In this document: one piece after another, positions 23,923 to 35,401 of the stretch
Numbering within the stretch: the stretch's first letter is position 1
Layout of the letters: every line of letters begins with the position of its first letter
NCBI GenBank assembly: GCA_013407085.1
Contig: JACCGJ010005680.1
Coordinates: forward strand, 1 to 64,000
Source: Atriophallophorus winterbourni
Lineage: Eukaryota; Platyhelminthes; Trematoda; Plagiorchiida; Microphallidae
Direction: 5' to 3'
DNA: 64,000 bases
The notes under the pieces: model-generated
What the model saw: the letters and a program-made list of their open reading frames with translations, nothing else
What the model was told of the DNA's origin: nothing
The model's database searches: none
Program-made: the position numbers and the translations under genes

Positions 23923-24878
23923 AATAATCTTGATTTACTTAGAGTTTGAAGCGGCCAGATAAAATTAAATTGTCGTAAATGATAATAGAAAATCAATTTG
24001 ATTACACACAGGAAACAATGTACACGCAATGTCTGTCCAGGTTTAGCGTTCAAAATGTAACTGTGTTTGGCAATATATGGTAGCTGTTGAAAATTTAAGT
24101 AAAACGTTTTGACTAAGTGGTGGTTTCAAAAGCTACTAATTACTATATCCAAATATACGCGACTCTCCCTTTTATTCTAATTCTATATATATGAAATCGT
24201 ATTACATAAATCCCAGTAACGTTTGCTTCCTAACGCAATTTCCATGTAAAAATCTATGGTAAATTTTAAGTGCGAGGATCAGAGAAACAAAACACACGCT
24301 TTATGCATTTTTCTTTGACCTTGACCTCACTTCTAATTTCAGGCTTTTTGACCTGAGTACGTGGACTGCAAAAATTGGTGAATGCTTAAAATTGAATATT
24401 TTGTGCTTCTTTAATGAATCATGATGAGTAAATCTAGAAACAAAGGATCATTCAGAGTCAAGTCTCCTTATATGAGCAATCTACGCTGTCGAACACATTT
24501 TTTTGTAATTTTAGTTGTCACAGAGCAATAATTATTTAATCGGGAATATTTTCAATCAATGTACATATTTTAATATAACTATTCTAGTTTAATTATAATT
24601 AGCTTCTGGAAAAATTCCAATGAATTCCTGTTACTTAATTTAATATAATTTAAAGGTTACTTTTCCTGTTTTGAATTGACCTAAGTATCCTTCGGTATCA
24701 TTCATTGCGTACATAAGACAAAATAATTTTATTTACCCTGGTTGATGCACTTTGTTTGAGACCAGTCTAGGTGCATCAGCGAGCTAAGTTTAAGCGACCC
24801 AGTTTAATCTATTTAGATTTCTCATCGTAAATTTTTTTTCCGAGATTAGACGAATATTTAATGAGTGGTAAAACCAAC
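23923..24878. other. non-coding; expected second dynein light chain exon not found
   Basis: The intron of the 25,063 dynein light chain should begin here on the minus strand. No LC8 second exon (HE..F.Y...G..A.L.FK pattern) was found down to about 20,000. Confidence 0.4.
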
Positions 24879-25063
24879 CTGCTAAAGTCTCTTCCAACAA
24901 TACAATGCCATGCGCGACCATGCTTTTTATCAAACTCTGCTTTTAGCTCTGCCGCAACCTTTTTAGGAAGTTCAAATCTTTTCAAAAATTGTTCAGCTGC
25001 TCCAATCGCTTCCTCTTCCATTTCCTTCGGCATGTCAACCCTTTGAATTTGCACGTTAGGCAT
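24879..25063 (-). CDS. divergent dynein light chain (LC8-like), exon 1
   Basis: ATG at 25,063 starts 61 codons plus two bases, ending at a gttggt donor. Landmarks of the LC8/DYNLL fold are present: VDMPKEMEEEAIGAAEQFLK (helix 1), AAELKAEFDKKHG (helix 2) and AWHCIVGRDFS (the WHCIVG.NFG strand). The intron position right after the F-S/G codon is the same as in the three copies further right. LC8 proteins are small dimeric hub and motor subunits, and trematodes carry many paralogues, some tegumental. Reading through the donor gives an 84-aa frame without the final LC8 strands, so a second exon is expected but was not located. It differs strongly from the 36-59 kb copies, indicating an older paralogue. 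Confidence 0.8.
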
Positions 25064-25771
25064 CTTGCTCCAAAAATTATGAAGTTAATTCTGAGCCAAG
25101 TCAATCAACGATCACTTGTATGTTTTGTATTTATGGTGTCTCGGATATCGATTTATCATCTGACGCTATGAAGATCATGTTCGATTGCACATCATTTTTA
25201 CGAAGCCCAATTAAATAAGCGGAACGATTGACAAGCTGGCATGCCGCATTTTGATACATCGTTTGGTTCGATCGATATATTCTACCAGAGAGTGCACCCA
25301 ATATTTGTGTGCGTGCCAACAATTGAAATTGAATTTGATTAAGAACTTCTTATGGAAAAAACAGATTAATCGTTTTTATTCATTAAGATTTTAGATAAAA
25401 TATTTTTACACATCATATTTTTCATCACAAACAGCTGGAAAAAGTTATAGAAACGTGGCTGAAAATTCCTATTTTGTAAGCAATATACATAATCAGAGAG
25501 GAAGATATTCTTTTCGGTATATCATATGAAAACTGAAACATGAATAATGAATTTCATCAATATCAAGCATTAAACATAAACGAATGATATGTGATATTAC
25601 TTACAGTGCTTCGGTGTGACGTCGATGTTGGGTAAGTTTATAAGAGATCACAAACAGTCTAGTTTCTGAACGTATTAGAGTGAACTTAATATTTAACAGG
25701 AAATTGGCTAATCTCTCTCTAAACTACCTTGCATATCCAAAATACTCATTTGCATGCATTTCCATCACACA

Positions 25772-25813
25772 CACCACGACCGGTTTCGTGCTGTTTACCC
25801 TCATCAGGTAGGA
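25772..25813 (-). ncRNA. hammerhead ribozyme motif, intact core, weak stem II
   Basis: On the minus strand: CTGATGA, GGGTAAACAGCAC, GAAA, CCGGTC, GTGGTG. All conserved core bases and a GUC cleavage triplet are present. Stem I pairs four bases (CUAC/GUGG with one wobble). Stem II has one mismatch and one wobble relative to the GTGC-AAACA-GCAC form at 18,403. It lies about 270 bp left of a Penelope-like coding remnant, but on the opposite strand. Confidence 0.55.
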
Positions 25814-26074
25814 ACCGTTTAATCCACAGAGAACGAATCCTAAAGTTTCATTCAGTAACCCTATCGACCAAAAGATACGTTTGCTTTGTTTTGCAAAGTT
25901 CCTAATACACCAAGGTTTAGCTATGCCAATTTGAGTACAGTTGAGGTAATAGCCAACAAAATGTGCGGGGAACTATTTGTTAGTAATCTCTAGTTAACTT
26001 GGCCAACACCGACATCCACCTAACCAGTTTCACGTAATTGGTGACTAATTTCTAGTCGATTCGCAAATCCCATG

Positions 26075-26341
26075 CCTAGTCAGATGATGCACGAGGAGAA
26101 GTTCGACAAATAATTGTACTTGCCCTGACCAGTAATATTGAACATGAAAGCGTTGAACGAACTGAAACGGGACCACATCATTGTCATACTTCCCGCCGAC
26201 GAAGGAATTATGATCGTCATAATGGAAGGGTAGAACATAGCGAAAACTCTGAGCAACTTCTAAAAGAAAAGAAGAATAAACGAAGACTTGTAAAAACGAA
26301 TCGAAAATAATATCAACGCGACCTTGAAGAAATTCAAACTC
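26075..26341 (+). pseudogene. Penelope-like element, N-terminal part (left piece of an interrupted copy)
   Basis: The frame reads ALNELKRDHIIVILPADEGI then MIVIMEG. This corresponds to the conserved AL..L..D..IVILPADKGRATVVMD motif near the start of PLE reverse transcriptases. It continues to NINATLKKF, where similarity stops abruptly at a CR1-like RT sequence. Stops and shifts make it non-functional. The PLE resumes at about 27,912. Confidence 0.75.
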
Positions 26342-26448
26342 ATGGGTGTCCCACAAGGTTCAGTAATCAATCCAACACTGTGGTTAATATTTATAAGTTA
26401 TCTACGGAAAATTGTACGCTGTAAATTTGTTCTATTCACCGACGATGT

Positions 26449-26456
26449 AAAAGGTT
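26449..26456. repeat. 8-bp target-site duplication, left copy (AAAAGGTT)
   Basis: The same octamer recurs at 26,856-26,863, immediately after the hammerhead repeat insertion, and the disrupted RT frame continues from it. Confidence 0.7.
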
Positions 26457-26855
26457 ATCGTTTAAAGTCAGATTTTTATTAGTAAGTAGTATATGACGTT
26501 CGAAAAGCAGGACAGAAGCACACAACCGGTTTCGCGGTTATTGCCGCTCATCAGGTGTGCGTATCCGTGACCTGACATTCGAACGCCGTTCTGACTTTGT
26601 GCTAAACCCATTTATTTGCGATTTCGAGGATAAATCCTCATTTGCAAATTGAAATTTAGCTTTTCATATGAGGACTAATCTAAGTCCCACAGTTGGCGCA
26701 ATGTAGCACCGATAACTGTTTGGAATATTTTTGCAACATTCCAATAACAGCAGGATTGTAGTTATCGTTTAAAGTCAGATTTTTATTAGTAAGTAGTATA
26801 TGACGTTCGAAAAGCAGGACAGAAGCACACGACCGGTTTCGCGGTTATTGCCGCG
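26457..26855 (-). mobile_element. family 1 hammerhead repeat inserted as a 1.3-mer
   Basis: One full 307-bp unit (26,457-26,763) is followed by 92 bp of a second unit. The second stops inside its ribozyme, just after the stem II strand. It is flanked by an AAAAGGTT direct repeat. On the ribozyme strand (minus) the missing part is at the 5' end, as with 5'-truncated target-primed insertions. The unit matches those arrayed at 52,981-55,457 but with private differences (e.g. gacagaagc for gcctgaagc). Confidence 0.85.
26518..26560 (-). ncRNA. type I hammerhead ribozyme, intact (family 1, dispersed copy)
   Basis: Minus strand: GCACAC, CTGATGA, GCGG-CAATAA-CCGC, GAAA, CCGGTT, GTGTGC. Stem I is a perfect 6 bp, stem II a perfect 4 bp, and the core is complete. 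The minimal stem III (ACC/GGU with no loop) is of the kind known from metazoan hammerheads that act as dimers. Cleavage is expected after GUU. Confidence 0.85.
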
Positions 26856-27911
26856 AAAAGGTTGGACGAAGGTTAACGCTGTTGAGGATTTCTTCGTTTA
26901 CAAGCAGACTTAAAGAAACAGCGCCAGTGGTCAATTCAAAACAAGCTGCCCTTCAACTTCCGAAATTGCAAAATGTTGCAATATCTGAAATACACCTTTT
27001 TTATACGTACTTGCAGTCACATGCTTGAGCGGAGTATATCGCAGAAAGATCTCGGAATCTGTGTGCGGAAATTTGAAAAACAGCATGTAGTGAGCGGCCG
27101 TCTATAAGCGTGCATGCAGCGTATTCGGCTTACTCAGACGAATTTTCGGACGTTTACCACGGCACCTATTGTCAAAGATAATTAATACATACATCCAGTA
27201 GCAGACTATACAGTACAAGCTTTGACACCATGGATGGAAAAAAAGACATCACACTCATCGAAAAGATTTATCACAAGGCAACTAAAATGGTTACTCAATT
27301 AGATAATATACTATTCGAGCAGCGATTGACTAGATTTGTATTGTGCACCCTCGAGCAAATGCGCATCCACGCTGATCTAATACTGACTTAGCGTATAATC
27401 TATACGGGATCCCACGCCGATACCTCTTTAAAATTGGTTGCAATTTCCAGACCCGCAGTCACATTCTCACCCTTTAAATCCCACATTCCCGATAAAACTG
27501 TCGCCGTAACTGTCCGTGTATGCCTTTTGCGGAACAGTTTACCGCCAGAAATGGTTTTCTCATGAAACGAAATGATTTGCGATCGAATGTTACGATCTGT
27601 GTTGGCCCAGTTTAATGAAATCCCTTAGTGATTCATTCCTATACCACATACTGGGAAAAACAAATTACCCGAATATATAATTCCGGTCGAAATGTCCTCC
27701 CTCCATATCACAATTGGAGTTACTTTTGCACCTCCTTTGATGCACACAGACGCCAACATTGAAGTAACGTTTTGTTTAAATTTTATACGTATATTGTGTG
27801 AAATTATGGAGCAAATTGCTTTTCTTCCCATGAATCTCGAATCTTGAATCTTGAATCATGAGAAAACTGAGAGAAGTTTAACAAAAAAGAAACAATCCGC
27901 AAGATTCCACT

Positions 27912-29210
27912 ATACAAGTTTCTACGCATTAAAGAAAATACCTAAAGAAAATATCCCAATGCGCCCAATAGTTTCTTTGCCTAACCTTAAAGTTTTCTAA
28001 AGAGCTACGAAGAAGATTGTAATATCTAGTGGCAGATTCAGAACATTCGGTCAATTCTGCAGAAACATTTTTGCAGCTAATTGCTTCTTTCGACTTTACT
28101 GCATAATTAACCCCAATCGAAAGAAAACACACGAAGCAAACCATATCATCTTTACACATTGAAAAATTAGAGCTCCGCAATGGAAATCGATTGACGCACG
28201 TAAGTTTATTGGAACCAATCGATCTGTGTCTGCAAACGCACTTCAATTTCGATGGAATGATAGATGAGCAAAACCAAGGAATGCCGATGGAATCGCCGAT
28301 TCTCAGTCTAATAGCTGAAGCAGATCTATAACGTTTGAAACGAATCGCTCTGCTAATTATCCGACCAAAAATGTGAATTCGTTACATAAATAACTCGTTC
28401 GTGATTATGAAAAATCACAGCTGGATGATTCACATCGACTGTTCAATTGTGTATTTACTGGAATCCAATTTACCAAGGAAATTGAATTTGGCCGTTGTTA
28501 AACATTGATGGATGTTCAAGTGAAACGGATAAGCGAAGGAATATTAGAGACCTTCGCCTCACATATGAATCCAATACTATGCTTTCACATCAAGCAATCG
28601 AATATTCACACAATCAGTTGCATCAAAACTCTATTCAAAACAGCGACAACCTATTGCAGCACAGATGAACTGAGAAAAAAATAAGAATAATTGTTTGGTT
28701 TTCCAAAAGAATAGATACCAAAGAAGGTTCATAATATGCAACAGGCTTAACCGACCCCAACAAAGTAACCGAGAAGAAACAGAATCAGACAAACTCCGCT
28801 ATTTGCTCAACATATCTACGAAATTGCAGCAGGAGTACTTCGGCTACTAGGAATCAACATCGCGCATAAACCCGCGTCAACACTTCGCATCCATTTCAAC
28901 AACAAGAAAGACATTGTGGCGATAGAAGAACTGTCAAATATCGTATACAAGATTGCGTGCAGAGATTGTGAAAAGAACCACGTCAGAAAACAGGTCGTAA
29001 TCTGAGCATACGACTACATGATTTTCAGTTAGCGGTACGCAGAGATGATTGGAATTCATTAATCCCAATACATATTGACCGATTCAGGCAATAGTTTGAC
29101 TGGGAATGCACAAAAATATTAGCCAATTAAAACGACTGACGGACGCGAGAATTCCTTAAACAATGATAAAGTCAATTAACCACCATCTCCAATTGGCTGC
29201 AAGATATAGA
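27912..29210 (+). pseudogene. Penelope-like element, RT to GIY-YIG (right piece)
   Basis: Ordered PLE landmarks in shifting frames are FYALKKIPKENIPMRPIVSL, then MIDEQNQGMPMESPILSLIA (MGSPLSP box) with a degraded YVDD region. These are followed by ISTKIAAGVLRLLGINIAHK and PASTLR, SNIVYKIACRDCEKNHV (zinc-like linker before GIY-YIG), and TGRNLSIRLHDFQLAVRRDD ... FDWECTKILAN (GIY-YIG domain). Many stops and frameshifts are present. With 26,075-26,341 it makes one PLE copy split by the CR1-like insertion. Confidence 0.85.
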
Positions 29211-31996
29211 CCAATGAGGAATCGTGTACAGAAAAGGCATAACATGAAGTCGATTAATCAGCGTGATTAATGGTAAACGGACAGACAAACCTTATGAGAA
29301 CCAAAGAATTTCAACTACGACATGCTACGAAAGACGATTTGCTGATGACGTCATCTAGCCTCATGTCGAAACGTCCAACACCAACTACGCAAGTTCGGCG
29401 AACACAATTTGAACATCATGCATACCCTATTTACCTATAATCCTGGACACTTATTCCCATTTACTCCTTGATACTGATCACATTCATTGTTCATGCTTTA
29501 GTTTTTCGCACTGTGTAGCTTGTATGAAAAACGGACAATGTTCTATTTCGCTCAAATAGAGAATAATTAGCCATAGACAAATGATACCTTATACACTTAT
29601 TCAAAAAAGTACCTCTTTGCTCAGTCTATAAAACATGAAATACATTAAATGAAGCAAAAAATTCATTATATTCATTTCTACCCACAATAGCAATAGAAGG
29701 TTATATATGAATAAAGTGTCGATACAACCACCCGGGAGATCCAATGATCATTGAAATTTTTTCGCAGATATCATTTGACCTTTGGCCTTTGACAATATAT
29801 CTTAAAGCTGGAACCTCATTTCCGTATAATGTGGCAGGTGCGTCAGCTGTGCACAAAGCGGGCGAAATTGAAGTAATTTTAAAACAAACCTAATATCCGA
29901 TTAACAAAACTGCACTCTTTGGAAAAATTTCAAATAAATTCTGAATCAAGTTATAATGAAAAACCTTTACTAAATGGGGAAACTTAGGGTTTAAATACAG
30001 AACCACTAAGTGCGGCTGGGTCAAGTGCTCGAGGTGCTTATGATTGACCAATAGATTATTTCGCTCACACCTTCCGCAATTAGATGGCACCACATATCAT
30101 CTCACGTTTCTTCTTATTTGCCTTCATCAGTCAAATATAGTAAGCATAGTTTCATTGTAGTAAAGTAGTAATTAAAGGTTGAGTTGAAAGCTACCGTTAA
30201 GTAGGTCTCGTACAAGATACCATGGTTTCAAACGGACAATCTCGAAGTTATTCAAAGTTGAGCACCCAATTCACATATAATCGACCAAATATCTTCAAAC
30301 ATTCTCCGAGATAACGCATAAAACTTGTTTCTGGTTGTTTGCCAATGGATGGAGACTTTAGGCATAGGTTCAGTGAGCCATGAAAACTAAGATTAGTATC
30401 TCCAACTAATATCACACAAAAAAGGGCTATGTTGTGTAACTGTGTGGGTTAGCAGAATATTTTATTGAGAAATTTGTAAAAATCTTTCCTTGGAAGATAT
30501 AATGTAATTTGAATAATCAGGGTTTAACATTAAACATAGAGTTAGATATGGTTTGCAAAATAAATCACTGAATGATTGCTGGTCAAACGCCCAAACGTTT
30601 ATAAATGACCAGTTGAAACTTATTCTCATAGAGTGGATAGTAATTCAGACTAATGTGCAGAAAATCTAGGTATCTTAAATGAACACACTCTCAGCATTAT
30701 TTATGTTTTAAGCTGCTAAACATATATCAGTCATCTCTGCTTTGTATGACGAAGCTTTATATTTCAAACACCTTAATTTTGAGGAATAGACCTCAAAAAT
30801 ATATGAGAAAATTGTTGCTTTGTCACTTTATTCTTTATTCGACATAGATTCTTTAGAAGCTTTTTGAGCAACCAATTATGTGACACTTGAGTCACAAAAT
30901 ATTTTAGAATAATTAAGGCGGTTGTATATAGAACAGTTAAACAGGCACATACGGAATCATAAACTTGCCCAATATATTTCAAATACGATGTCTATTCATA
31001 TAAGTTTTTAAACGCCAAAATTAAAACGGGCTAGTTTCACGAAATACCCATAGCACAAAATAAGTCAATTCATTCAATATAACTGAGGATATATTACTGA
31101 GGAGTAGTCACAAAGACGAAACATCCCTTTCAACTAACACATTCGTCCATGTATGCCCGTTTGTATAAGGTTCATCATACATAAAAATACATGATCTGCT
31201 TCATAATGTGTATATTTGCAGGATTGACGGAGCGGCCAAATTGAAAACAATGCATGAACTTTAAAATCACCCACTTTAAATTAATTTCACGAAAATACCA
31301 CATTTGCAAACATTTTCTTCACAGCCTACGATTGGTTTTGTTTCTGTTCGTACTGCATAGTATTTATACAATCCATAACATAATCAGTTGTTTGAAATCT
31401 GTCCAGTGTGTGATATTAATAATCTTATAAAAAGATTTAGGATACAAATTCAAGTTCCAAAACATTATATCAAATGTAATAATAATATGCTAGCTTTATA
31501 GGTTCCAAAAGGGACAAGAACATTATTAAGCTTATAATGTAATATTAATAAAGATTAATAATTTTAATTTAGATTCATAAAATGTGTTCATTTAATACTT
31601 TATTTTACCGTCAAATTATTCTAAAAGTTGAAGGAACCGTACAAAAAACATTACAAATGAATCTTTTAGATGTTCTACAGAGATACAGTTAGGTTCTATT
31701 AAGTGTGCTATGGTGCCGTAGTTGTTATTCTTTCGAACGTTTCGTGACCGATACAAGCAGCTGTTGTATATTCATGAAAGTTTGTATAACCCATCCCTCA
31801 CCATACCGAGTTGTAAAATGTTACTTGTGATATTCGGATAAAACATGGGACAGACTTGAACCCTGTTCATTGGATGAAATTACACAAAATATCGCGAATC
31901 GTATCATAAATAGCGGGATCAAAACCTGTCTTATGGGCATGATGGACTGGCAAAAAAGATTCTAAGCCAATCAATCTCAAATCTTCTACTTTAAAT
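29211..31996. other. Penelope 3' flank and non-coding sequence
   Basis: A degenerate family 2 repeat piece (aaatacagaaccactaag..gctcgaggtgc) lies at about 29,988-30,055. The rest is AT-rich without exons or RNA genes that I can support. Confidence 0.4.
29339..29378 (+). ncRNA. possible Penelope-associated hammerhead motif
   Basis: On the PLE coding strand, about 130 bp after the GIY-YIG remnant: CTGATGA (29,342-29,348), a CGTCAT..ATGTCG hairpin with one mismatch, GAAA, then CGTC. A GUC triplet and a short stem I (TTG/CAA) are possible. PLEs are known to carry minimal hammerheads in their terminal regions, so the position fits. Pairing is imperfect. Confidence 0.45.
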
Positions 31997-32479
31997 GTGT
32001 TTGAATTCACAATTCGCTTTCTTGTTGGTGTTGCTCTTACCTTTATCGTTAAATTGGGTAGGAGGTTTTGCGAAGCTTTACATCGCGTTTTTTCGGCAAC
32101 AAAATATAAACAGATGATGACAGATGAACCGGAAATTGATAATATTACATGTGGGGATGCGAACAGACGTTTTGATCTTGTGATATAGTGAATTAGTATT
32201 AATGGTTTCTCTGAAATATATGCTGTGTCACATAAAAGACCCTACGACATTCTACGCTTTAAGATGAATAGAGATTTGCTAAATAAAGCCCACAAATGCC
32301 AACACACCTGTTGGTGTCACTACAAACGTACTTTTGGTGTAATACCAACTGGCAAATATGATTTGATCGTAATCAATCCAAGTTGTTCAAATGATCATAC
32401 AGCGGATGAATGCAATTTTCTTTTAATAAATTCATATTGTTCATGCACCGTGTTATTTGATATTGATACAAAAGCGTAA
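31997..32479 (+). pseudogene. possible netrin-like (NTR/TIMP-type) secreted domain, broken by two stops
   Basis: One reading frame spans this interval, interrupted only by adjacent TAG and TGA codons at 32,186-32,191. Before the stops are a hydrophobic stretch (TIRFLVGVALTFIVKLG, signal-peptide-like) and TCGDANRRFDLVI. After them come NGFSEIYAVSHKRPYDI, CQHTCWCHYKRTFGVI, PTGKYDLIVINPSC and a final cysteine cluster. The order (C..A...D.VI, Y.V, spaced cysteines, GKYDLIV, C-terminal C) resembles NTR modules of TIMPs. It could instead be two exons of a live gene with a very short intron, or an unrelated cysteine-rich protein. Confidence 0.25.
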
Positions 32480-32763
32480 AATAACAAACGGTAAGAGTAT
32501 CGGCGGTGACATAACCAACTTCTGTCGATAAATATTGTGTATAGTTATTGCAGTTTTTGCATTAAAATACTGCGCTGGGGTTGATTAAACAACAAATGCT
32601 CTAATACAAATTTTATTGAAGAAAATAAATAATATTGATTGACAACTTTAGTTACCACTTAACAGTAATGTAATACAATATGCTTACTTTAAAAAAATAT
32701 CATCCTTTGTAGCCTAATACAAACAAATACATGCTCTTTTGTCACTTGGAGCATAGATCTAGC

Positions 32764-33210
32764 TCATTTTGGAGTATGGGATGCCTCCATACACTCTGGA
32801 TGGAGTGGCAAGTTACACATCTTGCAAATATATGCTGAAAGGCGTCCACATTCCCGGCATCTAGCGCGTTTAGATTCACCTATCGCTGTCCAATACTGTT
32901 GATTATTTTGCCTGATTACATCCATTGAGGATTTGGATGGTGCAACTGTTGGGCCAGGATGCTTCCGTTTAGTGCAATAATTAGCCAAGGTTGCATCACA
33001 GTTTGTCTAGTGAAATCTAATGGAGGTGTTTTATGATCGATTTTTATATCTCATCCATTCATTCCCAACTTGTGCGTTCAAGCTCCACGCAAATAACGGC
33101 CGCTACCATTTCTTAGATCACATTCTTATGCGATATGCACCGATTTGTTGGTCGAACGGATCGATACCGCCCATGTGTGCGTTATACGTCTGTATCGGAA
33201 TCGGAATTTG
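32764..33210 (-). pseudogene. piggyBac-type transposase C-terminal relic
   Basis: From about 33,185 the minus strand reads YNAHMGGIDPFDQQIGAYRI. This is the signature around the last catalytic Asp of piggyBac transposases (MGGVD..DQ...Y). After stops come SKKW, RPLFAWSLNAQVGNEWMRYK and an open 74-codon end with ARCRECGRLSAYICKMCNLP and LHPECMEASHTPK. The last is the Cys-rich C-terminal zinc domain of the family (C..C....Y.C..C...LH..C). Several in-frame stops and the lack of the N-terminal two-thirds show it is dead. No terminal inverted repeats were recognised. Confidence 0.85.
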
Positions 33211-33942
33211 TATGGATTAGCGGGAAAATACGATATAAATATAAATTGAGCTTGAAAAGTCGCTTTGTAGACATGAAAAATAAATCACCAAGAATACGTA
33301 ATTTTATTATTTGGAACATGTTTTAGTGGAAAAATATTTATTATACTACAAAATTTACTCCAATTTTCAAGGATTTTGACTTATAACGTTAAATATAACT
33401 CAGTTCGTTCTCTAAATATATTGAAATAGGTAAATATCTATAATGAAAAGTAGCTAAAATAAAAAATAAATCTGTCAATAAATGTTCACTCTACTGCCGA
33501 GCGGTTAATACAGTTGCCACTCGAAATATTTTACTCTATATTTTACTAAAAATCGAAATAGAAGAGTTAGTTTCATTATAATATGAACATGACACATTTT
33601 CTCAATCAAATACTATAGAAAAAGTTAGAATAGCTACAATAAGTGAAGTAAAACCTAAGATTTTTTGGACGGGTAGCGTGACATCATAGAAAGCGCCTGA
33701 CCTTTGACGCATTTGAATAGCAACTGGTGCTGCGTGTGCAAGCAGCCATGCAGAACCATACGACATCCGAACGGGTCTGACATGGATCAAACTAGCGAAC
33801 ATGTTAAGACTAGCATGCTATGTATGTTATGGTTTTATGAGACTTTTTATAATTCGGTAACTATAGTAACCGCTCGGCAGACGTGGGTTAAGCAGATTCT
33901 TACATGTTCAAGAAAAATACTTTCGTTCACATTTTTCTGTAA

Positions 33943-34194
33943 TTGCTTTTGGTTTTCTTCATTTTGTTTCTCATATATTTTGCATGTCCTGATTTGTCTG
34001 TCACGTTTTCGTGTATTCAACAAAATAAGGATCATGGGGTGATGCACAAGATGTTTTATGAATTAGAATATATTTCTGAATCCAGCGAATTATTAGTCCA
34101 GTTCCAGTACATAGAAAAAGATGTGATCGTTTTCCTTCGGAACAAGACAAATTTGTACAAAAATCTTGATATACAAGTATGCAAGGAAGGTTGA
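33943..34194 (+). other. unassigned open stretch, possibly coding
   Basis: The latter part (KDHGVMHKMFYELEYISESS, VQFQYIEKDVIVFLRNKTNL) looks protein-like and ends in TGA. The first third is hydrophobic. No domain or convincing splice site was identified. An overlapping frame (33704-34042) is also open, which lowers confidence. Confidence 0.2.
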
Positions 34195-34199
34195 CAAAT

Positions 34200-35390
34200 A
34201 GAATTCATTAATATCATTTTCATTAAAACAGCATTTAATCGGTGAAATATCGATTCGATGAAGTTTGGTTCGTAAAAAATGAAATCTATTGAAAAGAAAT
34301 CATGTTTTCATCTTAACACTATAGCTGCGTGCTTTCAGGCATAACTGATTACTTCCAGTGAATTCGGTAGTTAGAAGATCGCGGTAGTCGAAAACGGTAG
34401 CTCTAAATATCCCTCTTGTATTCTATAAATAACCAATGATCATGGTCATGCTCAAAACCTTCATCAGAATATATGGCACCAATGAATTCAGGAATACCTG
34501 TCGTAAGGCTACTCGTGGGGCGATTTCATAACATGGTCTCTGTATGCTCACGTTCCTCTCTCAATTTGTTACAGCACGGAAACGAAGGTAAGGTAGATAT
34601 GAAGAGTTCCGTGAAATGTATACATTCAAAAAGATTCTTTTGTTTCTAATATCATCATTGCATCGTTGCGTTAGAAAACCGTAATTTCACATGAGTTTGC
34701 CAATCACATTTTCAAATTAGGCATATTAGAAATCTGGTTTCGAAATGAAAATCATACGGTTTGGACATATTTGCAGATGCTTAACTAAAGTTTAAGGACA
34801 AATTCTGATTGAGAATCAAATCCAATAGTAGCACGTTTTGACTGTCTGGGAAATCTACCAAAGTTGCAGCAGAGAAGGATTTTGCGGTTGAGTCAAAATT
34901 GCTTTGGTTGATAAAACGTAGGCTCATACATGTTTCCGCTAAATAATCATTGTTTTATTCGCTTCTTTCGAGATACGATATCAAGTTTACTATTCCTCTC
35001 ATTAACCTTAGATCCAAATTAAAGGTGTCTACCATTTAGCTGTAGCACGAATTTCTCCAAATATTTCTGTATCGAAGGAAAACAGAAGCAAGCTTTTTAA
35101 TAGCATTGGTTATATTTATCGTTTCGTGTGTTGATGATTAATAGCATTAACTGAGCTGATAAAGCTTGAATGACTACACCGCGTCCTTCCAATTTACTAC
35201 TTTATACAGGGGCTGCACTTTTTACCTGTGGATTTTCGTTTCATCGTGATCCTCATACCCTATATGGTCAACTTGAAATTATATGCGAGGTCTAATGGAT
35301 AATTGGAAATACTGCAGGCGAGACAACTGCTTATAGATGAGTAAGTAAAGCTACTTCTGATTGGTTCGCTTTCAAGAAGTAATTTTACAT
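34200..35390. other. non-coding; a candidate small exon only
   Basis: Near the right end, tactgcag (ending 35,317) and gtaagt (from 35,341) bracket a 23-nt segment. A segment after tttatacag (about 35,211) encodes GAALFTCGFSFHRDPHTLYG. These could be exons of the gene ending at 35,624, but they are not connected with confidence. Confidence 0.25.
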
Positions 35391-35401
35391 ACGTTGCCTA
35401 G

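Larger units (their letters stand above)
26342..27640 (+). pseudogene. CR1/jockey-like RT fragment inserted in the Penelope-like element
   Basis: It begins MGVPQGSVINPTLWLIFI (RT motif B) and LFTDDVKG (motif C, usually FADD). It is then interrupted by a hammerhead repeat (26,457-26,855) and resumes with WTKVNAVEDF. Later pieces include GLLRRIFG, KIYHKATKMVTQLDNILFEQ, RLTRF and LLRNSLP, the C-terminal landmarks of CR1-like elements. It is 5'-truncated, lacking everything before motif B, as expected for a partly reverse-transcribed non-LTR insertion. Confidence 0.75.

Noticed and set aside
26045..26356. 103-codon minus-strand open frame
   Set aside because: It is antisense to the Penelope-like IVILPADEG segment on the plus strand and is a shadow frame.
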